From positions 61,534,533-61,598,532 of the forward strand of contig OX485804.1 in NCBI GenBank assembly GCA_950295325.1: DNA of 64,000 nucleotides, read 5' to 3'. The notes beneath the pieces were generated by a model. The model saw only the letters and a list, made by a program, of their open reading frames with translations, was not told the DNA's origin and did no database searches. Source of the DNA: Polytrichum commune (lineage: Eukaryota; Streptophyta; Polytrichopsida; Polytrichales; Polytrichaceae). Positions 46,864 to 55,849 of this stretch are shown here, one piece after another (within the stretch, counting starts at the first letter, position 1; each line of letters starts with the position of its first letter). The translations under genes were made by a program, and so were the position numbers.

Positions 46864-46868
46864 CCCAT
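46864..46868. repeat. 5-bp target duplication (right) of chromovirus
   Basis: CCCAT, matching 40755-40759. Confidence 0.85.
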
Positions 46869-48645
46869 GATCATTCATAAACGCTCATGTTTTTTTTCCA
46901 TTGGTCATCTAGTTTGTATAAGGTGACACAAAAGTATATTAAATTATCTTTGCAACTTCAACACAAACACGTATACAAGGACTGCAAGGATGCCCAAACA
47001 ATGGACGAAGTTGAGACTAAATATCGTGTAAATTCGCTCATGGTGGTTGTCATTTGGAGTTGCCATGGAAGAATGTATTTTTGGCATCTCTGGGTGGTTG
47101 AGATTATGGCAGTTTTGTTACATGCAATAAGGTGGTCATATGTTTATTGTAAGTGAAATATTAAATTACATTCTTGAATGTTATTTTTTTCATGCCATGT
47201 AAGAAATATATGCATTCTTGAATAATTTTTGTGGTGTTCACCAGAGATGACAATAGAGGAACATGTGGAGATTCCAACATGTAATCTTGCAAAGAAGGTG
47301 TATAATAAGTACCTTTACCAATCCGGCCACAAGATGACTTGCATGTACGAAGCAATGATGGACAATATGATCTTTGCATTCATGCAAATTGAGATTTACA
47401 TGTTGTGGTTGAAAGGGCGATCTACTAGTAAAGGCCATGATTCAACGCCCATGAATCAAAAGGTTTGGAGATTCTAAATTGCCCGTAGATGCCATGATGA
47501 TATATGATCATGGGGTATAAGATCTTAAGATCATAAGACCCATCATCTGGAAAACAAATGATGCAAGCAAACACAAACACAAACCAAACAATAAATAAAG
47601 CCAATACATTTACTTAACATGTGGAAATGTGCCTTGGAAGGCTCAAAGTTGTTTGGATCCACCAAACGGAAGCTTCACTTACCACCCAATGTTGATTGCA
47701 ACTCACATCGACCCAACAAAGTGAACGACTCAATCCCTCACCCTAGCATTCAACCTAAAAGGGCATGCATAGAGGATTCTTTGAGTTTTATAGAGCACGG
47801 TGTGGCTCAGAACAACATCTATTTTAGATATTGACTACCGTACCTCACAATGGTACATTACTAGATTGCCCCCCATCTAAACCAAAAGATGTTGGGCAAT
47901 ACAAGCCAATACATGTACTTTGTGCAATGCAAAAGTTGGTACTGACAAGCATGACATTCATGCTCCAACTTACAAAGGCACAAGAATGAGTTTTGCTCTA
48001 GCTACCATGTGGAGCATGAGTTTTGTTTATGCCCTTACAACATCATTGTGAGTGGTGGCAACAAGAAGTATGTGCTACACTGGCCTATAGTAACCAACAA
48101 ATGGCCAGTGAAGATAGGAAATAATCTTTCAAAGGAGGAGATGTTGGCACTCGAAGATGTCAGGTTCCAATTGGAGTAAAAGAAGGCCTTCTCACCATGT
48201 CGGAGGCTTTGAAGAATTACACTCCCAATCCATGTTCTCGTTATCATGTGCCAACAACACCCACAGCCAATCACAACAACAAATGGGAGATTGTTTAACT
48301 CGTAGACAATTACTATGTAGTTGGCATCACTATCATTCCAAATCATGGATTCAAAATGATAATCAAAATCATCTTTAGGGAGGAAAACTCCTACCATGAC
48401 ACAATTGATGACATTGCGCATTGCACGTGCCCAAATTTCACAAATGTGTCCTCTTAGGCTTTGGGTAAGAGAGGGAAACAAAACTATTGCAAACATCTAT
48501 ATAATATGTTACATCTATATATTATGTTTGGATTTTTGTACAAGGTGGACTACGACAATGACGTGTTCATTCATGCTCCAACGCTCACCTACAACAAGGG
48601 CAAGTGAGTACTTGAACTTGCCGGTGTTGTAAAGTATGAGTAGTG
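46869..48645 (+). pseudogene. SWIM-type transposase-like gene A, 3' part
   Basis: The gene resumes after the insertion. FFHWSSSLYKVTQKYIKLSL (about 46890-46950) is followed by LQHKHVYKDCKDAQTMDEVE. Next come KYLYQSGHKMTCMYEAMMDN (about 47307-47366) and CALEGSKLFGSTKRKLHLPP (from about 47628). A SWIM finger at 48422-48496 reads CTC then CKH (CxCx19CxH), with an in-frame TAG inside at 48455. It ends in VDYDNDVFIHAPTLTYN and LELAGVV. Several frames and stops are needed, so it is dead. The last ~1 kb is repeated inverted at 59325-60530. Confidence 0.6.
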
Positions 48646-48919
48646 TTGAGTCACATGTTTGACAATGTCAATAAGTGACATGTATTGGTATGAATTGTTT
48701 AAAAAAAATGCCAACATTGGACCAATCATTTTTTGAAGTATCCATGCTACTAGGCCCCTTTATTGTTGTTCATTCAAATTGTTGGTACTTAAAACACTTG
48801 AAAAATTGGAGCCAAATGAGTGCCAATTTTAAAATATGAACCCTATAACCACGTACATTTACGAACTTTGGCGTCATCGCTCACATGTTACTGCTCATTG
48901 CTCATGTCTTAGCTTCCCT
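48646..48919. other. Flank of gene A
   Basis: Homology to the other copy extends to about 48697 (agtgacatgtattggt). Beyond that lies AT-rich sequence without features. Confidence 0.4.
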
Positions 48920-49165
48920 CTTTTCAACCAACCACGTGGAATCCTATGTGGCTTACCCTTGGGAGAGATAGGTGCCAACCAACTTGTCCATGCCCGTTCA
49001 AGAAGTTCACCCTCAAAAAGAGGTAGGATTCATCAAAGGCCCTCTAATTTTCATAATGCATGTTTTGGGAATACACATATAGTCATATGAGCTTGAAAAT
49101 GAAACAACACCATAATTCACGGCAATGGCAACATCGGAGCCATCATTATTTTCTTTCTTTTATTT
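48920..49165 (+). repeat. Dispersed repeat with pyrimidine tail, copy 2
   Basis: Partner of 14560-14862: gggagagataggtgcc, acttgtccatgcccg, gttcaccctc, gcttgaaaatgaaac and ataattcacggcaatggcaac. It ends in a TTTC-rich tract (about 49147-49162). Confidence 0.5.
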
Positions 49166-50881
49166 CACTCTAGTGAACAAATCAACCGCCACCGATCTAG
49201 CTACTTTTGAAATGCACGAGGTATATTAGATGCACAAATCATACAAATTCAAATTTAGATACACATAGTACATGGGATTCCTTAGGAAAGTATATTTTGG
49301 CCACTTACATACATGAACCTTACCTACACGCTATGTCAAAATAATGATAGGGACACATGGCCTCACCTCCTATCTGCATTTGCAAACTAACACATTAAAT
49401 GACTAGAATAGCTAGACATAACAAAGTTGTTCATTATGTAGCCCAAACGCAACAAGCCATCAAATTCCCTAGATTTTTCACACTAAGTGAACTTCGGGAC
49501 CGTCAAAAGCCAACCCTTGGACACAACAATCCCACATTGGCTACCCCCATGCATATGTAGCTCCACTCCATGTCATTTCCATGCCATATGTAGCTCCACG
49601 TCTTAATCAAACACCTATATTGATTGGTGTGTGATTATGTGAGGAACAAAGAACAAACACTGTAAAGACACATGTTTGAAAGAGATTGGACTACGTCTTC
49701 AAATGTTATTAACCACTCCACACTTGATAGTGAACATAATTGGGAAGTCTTATGTATCAAGTTAAGGAATCACCATATATATATGTACTTCTGATAACCA
49801 TTACTAAAAAGGGGAGGACCAATTTTCACTCCTAATTTTGGTGATACTTCATCATATATTTTCTAATGCAAACACTTGAAGTTTTGAAGTGTATACCGAA
49901 TCGGTAACTTAGAAATTGGAGAACATAAAATAAAAAGCCGAATAACACCTGCATGCCATTCCACCAAATTGTGGCAATAGATTCCACTTTAACTGCAAAA
50001 TACCAAACCCGTGTTATTGGTTGGATAGTTACTTAATTTTCAAATTACAATTAATTTTGTGTCTTCTATTGATCTGATTTACATCTTGCAATTTGTTTTG
50101 CATAAACAAATTTTTTGATGAAACACCAACAAGAATTGTAACAAAAACCAAAGTAAAAAAATGGATCTCGCAAATATTTCAAGGCTCATGGTTATCGAAA
50201 GTGCATGTTTGTTGCTTCAAATGTATGACAACGTATGTCATGTTGGTTTGACGTTACGTGTTGGTTTTGGATATGCTGACCTAAGTCAAACTACAAAAAG
50301 AAGAAAATATGGGGATTATGGTTTCACAAATAAGAGCCTATGAGTTATAGTGGAATTGGGCATTTCACTAGAATACATTATAAGACTCCTAAACGAATAC
50401 CTCAAATCTTGCTCATACTATTATAATCTTTCACATGAATCAAATCTACAAAGGATTGAAGTGTGAACCACATGGTTCAACAAAGTCAAGATGGTAAGCT
50501 AGAACATTAAGGGATTCAAGCATGAGATATTCTAGATAGGATTGGAAAAACTTTAAGTTTGCAATCTTCATGTGGCATTCTGATTTCAATGTCTTCATGT
50601 GTTAATCTACCTATTATCTTGTTCTATGTCATGCTACGTAACTTTATGTCTTGAAATATCATCCTTGCTATATATGTCAATCATTTTTTTGACTTTCCAT
50701 TTACAAATTTTCATGACTACTATGGAACACACTAATTAATTTTATTTTTTAAATTATGTTTCCTTAGGCATTCATGCAACATGTTTTGAAAGTTGATGTG
50801 TTGGTAGCAAATATCCTTACATTTTCATTGTAATTTTGACATCTCCAATTTTGTTCAACTTGTATTGCAACTGGCCCAACC
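49166..50881. other. No supported gene
   Basis: AT-rich. A weak relative of the GGCTCAATAGTC repeat lies near 49660-49760. The short frames have no motifs. Confidence 0.4.
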
Positions 50882-51438
50882 AAGAAGAAGAAGAAGAAGA
50901 AGAAGAACTCCGGTCCCTACTAGGGACCGGAGTGAATAAAGTGTCTGTTCGTAGGACAACCGTGGCCGTACCCCAGGGTAGCGGCGTTGGGTGTAATACT
51001 ACTTCACCCTTTGCAGGGAGTAGACACTATGTTAGTAACTGATGTTTTAACCGGTTAAACCGGGGGGGGGGGGGGGAAGGGGGTGTGTAGGGTGCATGGG
51101 TTTTAATTTAGAATTTTCTGTGGGTCTTGCTACTTTGTTTGGGACGAGAAGCGTGCGTATTTGTTTGGAGTATAAGTGGTGGTTGGTTGTATAGTTGGTC
51201 GCCAAGTCATGGTTCCAAGGTTGGTTGGATAAGGACGTGCGTGTTATATTAATACGGTCCGGGTTCGATTCGCGTTGAATCCGTTTGAGCGTGTTAGTGC
51301 AATACACTGTGACTTGGTGCTGCAAGTGAGTTAATCATAGGCAGGAAAGTTATGCCAACCAGTCGGCTACTCCCCGCCTTTCTGAGCTATAGGTGGTAAC
51401 TTAATAACTAGTGGTATGACCACTACCCCTCTCTAATT
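50882..51438 (-). mobile_element. 3'UTR, terminal stem-loop and tail of non-LTR copy III
   Basis: Read on minus after the stop of the nuclease ORF, a ~530-bp 3'UTR ends in a perfect 12-bp stem with a 3-nt loop (50907-50933), then a (CTT)n tail (50882-50907 on plus as AAG repeats). The last ~140 bp match the 3' end of the SINE at 23.3 kb, and most of the 3'UTR matches 38228-38710. A 15-base C run on the sense strand (51062-51076) interrupts it. The antisense strand carries a B-box-like gggttcgattcgcg near 51267. Confidence 0.75.
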
Positions 51439-52035
51439 TTAATTATGATTTTGTAGGTTTGTGATGGGTTGTCTATTTTCTATTCGTCTTTTGTGGATTA
51501 GTATTGAGTGTGCATATTGTATGGCGATTATGTTGATTTGTTGAAATGTGTGCCTAATTTGTGTTGTGGGAAGTTTGAGTTGTGTTTCTAGTGCCTTCAT
51601 CGAGGGGATATGAGTTGTGGCTCTAGCGCCGGATGCTAGTACTATAAGTGGGGCAACCTTCCATCCTTTTGTAGTGAGGGTGTTAATAAGTGGTTGATAT
51701 TTCATGGTTTTTCTTTCTAGTGTTTCGGCCGAGAACCTGTCATTACAATATGTGAATTCTATGTATTGTATTGTGACTTCTTGTGTGGGTGCTTCTAGTG
51801 GGGGGGAATTATATGGATGACCGATGACACATAATATGTCGGGTTTGAGCTGAGCATTGCAATGACATCGTTGGGTGTTGCATGGGCATGGTAATAGCCA
51901 TGTAGGTACTGTATTTTCTTGTGGAGAATCGTTGTGTGTTCCTGCGTTCATAAGTGTATAATATCTAGTAAGTTTGTTTGAGATGAGAAGTTTACGGATT
52001 TCCCATACCATAGAGGATTGGCAACTCAACTTCAT
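51439..52035 (-). CDS. Non-LTR retrotransposon C-terminus with PD-(D/E)-like nuclease
   Basis: This 198-codon frame is the best-preserved copy of the family. A Cys cluster at residues 50-59 (CPCNTQRCHC, CxCx4CxC) is followed by KPDI (Pro65, Asp66), IEFTYCNDRF (Glu93), KYQPLINTL (112-120), GWKVAPLIV (124-132), GARATTH and a C-terminal HKRRIENRQ. A Cys cluster followed by K/R-P-D and a hydrophobic strand with Glu is the layout of restriction-like endonucleases in early-branching LINEs, such as the R2 type. Green-algal LINE-like proteins carry, in my recollection, a similar block. Fragments I, II and IV align with it. An upstream in-frame stop shows 5' truncation, so it is a remnant and the RT part is missing. 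The nuclease would nick target DNA for priming. Confidence 0.7.
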   Translation of the reverse strand: MKLSCQSSMVWEIRKLLISNKLTRYYTLMNAGTHNDSPQENTVPTWLLPCPCNTQRCHCNAQLKPDILCVIGHPYNSPPLEAPTQEVTIQYIEFTYCNDRFSAETLERKTMKYQPLINTLTTKGWKVAPLIVLASGARATTHIPSMKALETQLKLPTTQIRHTFQQINIIAIQYAHSILIHKRRIENRQPITNLQNHN

Positions 52036-53622
52036 GGATATGTTTGTTTATTGTCCACATCATTCCCCAAAAACTAATTCTTGCTCAAATGTATGAATAA
52101 AGGATTGGTGGATAAAATTTCAAGGATGAATGTTAAACATTTGACCAAGATGAATGATGCAATCGGTTTTACAAATCTCAAAATTTCATAAAACACTCGA
52201 AACATGTTTGCGGGATAGTTTACCCATCATATTATGCACAAAGATGTTATTGAATAAAGTATTACTCTATTGACATTATGATCCTTGTTGTATAAACTCC
52301 ATCATAATATTACACATCGTATGAACACTCCCTCCAACCATTGTGCATATGATATCAAATTTGGAGAAATAACACCATCACAATACAAAAGATTGCTACG
52401 TTAAGGGAAATCGTCTTATTGTGAGTGGCCATTCTATTAATTGGGGGGGGGGGGTAGGGCAACTTAGTTGAGTTTTTTTTAAATAAAATAAAATATTGGG
52501 GTTGCTTTGTTATTTTCCCTTGGCCCTTAAACTTGCACACCATCAAAGTTATTTGTAAGTCCTTAAAAGAGTGATGTGACCATGGGTTTGATCCTTCTTT
52601 GAGAAAGTTTTCTATTAAGAGCCCGTTAGCTCATTGTGCATTGGAGCCTATTTTGAAAATTGCATGAAACTTTTGGGATCTCGTATTTCCACCTCAAAAT
52701 TTTGAGGATCTAAAATAGGGCATGCACACGAGACCCAACCTAAATTATGAAAGCGGCATGTGCAAGGCTAGCCTAGCCCACCCATCCTAATCAGATAATT
52801 AGCAACAGCCGGATTTTAATATCATGACAACACTTTTTGTGTATGGTAATTTAAGCGCTAAGAAAACTTGAATGACTTTGTAATAATCCTCGTAAACTCA
52901 TGGTTTAGGACTTCACCCATGCTTTCATTTGCTTTACTTTATGGATGCAACACTCTATTGACGGAACAAAAACTCAACGTATGAGGAAGTGAAGATCGGC
53001 CGGAACAAGGTATTTCACCACATCTTTAAAATTATCCAAAAAGTACTAAGGTGGTTGTTGTTGTTGTTTTTGTTTTTTGGATTTTGGATTTGAGATGCCT
53101 ATAGGGCTCCGGCTTAGAGCACTCGAACTTCAAAGGGATAATGCATTGTCAGCCATGCCCGTAAGTGTGTGTGTGTGTGTGCCCGCAACATTGTACTTAT
53201 GGTATGTGAGGAGTTGTTGGTGATGATATCTCATCCTTATCCTTGGTGGCCATTGGGCCCGCGACCAAGTGTTGATACCATTTTGCTTTATACGCACACG
53301 TTTGGCATGAAGGACAACCCCCTCAAAAAGGCAAACGTTCCCGCATTTGCCATGGGGTTTGACCCCCGGGCCCCACCCCATCCCTTTATGTTTGTTGGCC
53401 ATCACAAACTTCGCCACGCTCGACGCTCCTCCTTTTGGACGGGTCCCACCTTCACTTCATTTGAAGGGTTCCTATTTTTCTTTGTCTTTGTTGCCTTTCA
53501 ATGCGATCAACAACCTTGACAATTATTTTTCAAATGACGGGTTGAGAGAATCTTCATCTTTCACACAAGGTTTGAGATCACATCGTGTTTCTTCAAGTGT
53601 AAATGAGAGAAGTTTGAACTTC
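52036..53622. other. No supported gene
   Basis: Contains a 12-base G run (52443-52454), a (GTT)n patch near 53055 and a (GT)n run (53165-53181). The 116- and 97-codon plus frames at 53169-53640 have no motif. Confidence 0.4.
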
Positions 53623-54165
53623 TTACAATGTGTAGTTTAAACTAAGAACTTTCTGATTCTTCGTGTCGCGGCATAACTCATATATTGCCCCCCAATCCAT
53701 ATTCTCCAACTCTATCCCACATAATGATACTCGCATCAAAGCATCCAAGATGTCCAACTTCAATGAAAGTGGCTCTTGATAGCATTTTGTTTGAAAATCC
53801 CCTTTCACAAATTGCAGTACGTGAGGAAATGACAAGTAGTTTTTGCCAAGTTGCATGAGATGTTGTCAATTGATTTACCACTTGTTGATGCCCCCACAAA
53901 ATTGCCACTCCTCATACAACGATCCGTCTTCACATTCATGCCTCAAAGTTTCTACAAACTCAAGCAACTCAACTCTACTTGCATCACTTTCAATCGTTGT
54001 CAATCCAAATTTTACGATCAATCTCTCCAACCATTGCTCTGACATAATTATACGAACTTCTTCATCGCTTGGTTAATACTGTGGACTAAAAAGTTTTGAT
54101 GCGTTGAAAACTGGTAAATCATGAGACCTTTCGTATAAGTAAGGTATAGCATGGCTTCATGTGCT
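53623..54165 (-). pseudogene. hAT-like transposase C-terminal fragment
   Basis: Reading minus from 54165, one frame gives NASKLFSPQY, a stop, then PSDEEVRIIMSEQWLERL and FGLTTIESDASRVELLEFVE. A second frame gives LLVISSRTAICERGFS. A third gives LDALMRVSLCGIELENMDW ending at 53623. This matches the pattern of the hAT C-terminal dimerisation region (S-x-A-x-C-E-R-x-F-S, then L-x-x-L-M-R-x-S/A-L). Two frameshifts and a stop show decay. No terminal repeats or 8-bp target duplications were located. Confidence 0.7.
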
Positions 54166-54452
54166 ATGGTTTACAAACACACTATGTTCAAAATTTGTGG
54201 AATAGCCATCAAGCATAAATTCTTCGATAAGAGTTCATCCCATGTCAAGTTTGAAGCAAACTTGTAAAGAAGAATTCAGTGGCCTCATGGTAGTCCACGT
54301 CAAATTTATTTGTAGGGTGCAAGATGCAAATATTATTGACCATTTAGCCGACCTTGCTAGGCTTCGCCCTGCTAATTGCTTCTAAATACCCATCTCCCAC
54401 TAAACTATCAATGAATGGGAAGAACCAACTGCTAATTACAAAGAAACCAATC

Positions 54453-54821
54453 GAGTTTGAGTTGAGGTTCAAGACTTCAAGAAAAACCCTCGATTTAGTA
54501 AAGAAAAACCGAAATATCACAATATGTAACCAATTGGACTTGGAAACGCTAGGACTTTGATTTATTATGCCCAAAATGATCTTTGGATGTTGCAAACTAT
54601 AATTGTGACTTGGACGTGATTTACAATTGAGTTTGAGAAAGACAAGTTGAAGTTCAAGACTTCGGGAAAAACCCCTAATTTAGTATAGAAAATTTGAAAG
54701 ATCACAATATGTGACCGGTTGGACTTGGAACACTAGGATCACAACATGTGACCGATTATGCCCAAAACTTTGCATGGGCACTGCAAACTAGAATTGTGAC
54801 TTGGATGTGACTCGTAGTTGT
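54453..54821. repeat. Tandem duplication, ~180-bp unit
   Basis: Unit 54453-54628 is repeated at 54629-54821. Shared landmarks are gagtttgag, ttcaagacttc, gggaaaaaccc-type text, atcacaatatgt, ttggacttggaa and attgtgacttgga. Divergence is moderate, with a small internal duplication in unit 2 (gatcacaacatgtgacc). It is non-coding. Confidence 0.65.
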
Positions 54822-55849
54822 TCCTTTGAGGATCATGTGAATTACTTTGGTACATACATATTATCTCTCATCACTATCACAATCACATTGAAAATTCAAC
54901 ATAAACTCGATTTGGGTTTACTTAGGTGTCACTTACAAGTGTAGAAGTTGACTCGTATCTCCTAAGTCATTATGAAGTGAAAGCATGACTTATACATTAT
55001 GGGATACAACATTGTTTGCCCATAGTTATGGGATGTGATTGATGGGTAATGGTTAAGGGGGCCTTTTCTTTTGACGGTTGCTTTTCATTTTTATTTGCTT
55101 TTCCATGTGATGGACATCTTTTGCATTTTCGCTTTTTCTTTCAACGGGCAACATTAGTTTCAAACTTTCTACGCCTTTGTCGTGGCTTGTGATGGGTGCA
55201 AAAAGAAGCCTCGATGCTCGAGCCCATATATTCTAACTTCTACCCAACTCAAGTCAATGATACCTACTACCAAATCACATTCACAGGTATGAAATTCGAA
55301 ATAGCCATACTTTTCAAGCTACATATCCCCACCATTAGCATATGAAAGTACACATGTGCTCCACCATATGCTTTAGCACGTGCTATTTATTGACCTCAAC
55401 ATGGTTGTATTTCACCCACTTTGTATCACTACATTCAATCCTAGCTATCACTTCTATTTTCCTGTCCTATTTTTCACTTTGAAGCATGGAGTTAGTTGAA
55501 CCAAAAGGATACTCAATACCAACCCCCCCACTTTGTACGAGTCGATTGAAGGTGTCCATGGCAAACTTCACACCTTTTATGCTAAGATGCGTGGTTCTAT
55601 TTTGAGCACTTCCAACTTCACATACCAATTTGACCAATAGATTAGGCCAAGGATTGTCACATCATGTTCACAATTCTAATTTCAAGTTTTATAATCACAA
55701 TTGAATTGCAAAAGATATAAGAGGTTAAAGTGAAGATTATAATGTTCTTTGATCGATCCCATAGACCCTCCCAGTTGCTTCATACATCAAAGCTAGAACA
55801 ATGGTTGTAATTAGAGCATGAGGTTGCTAGAAGCACAAACACAAAATGT
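54822..55849. other. No supported gene
   Basis: AT-rich, without coding frames of note or repeat partners. Confidence 0.4.

Noticed and set aside
51200-51300. Independent plus-strand tRNA-derived SINE
   Set aside because: The region is part of the 3'UTR shared by two non-LTR copies on the minus strand. It is reported as a motif in that 3'UTR instead.
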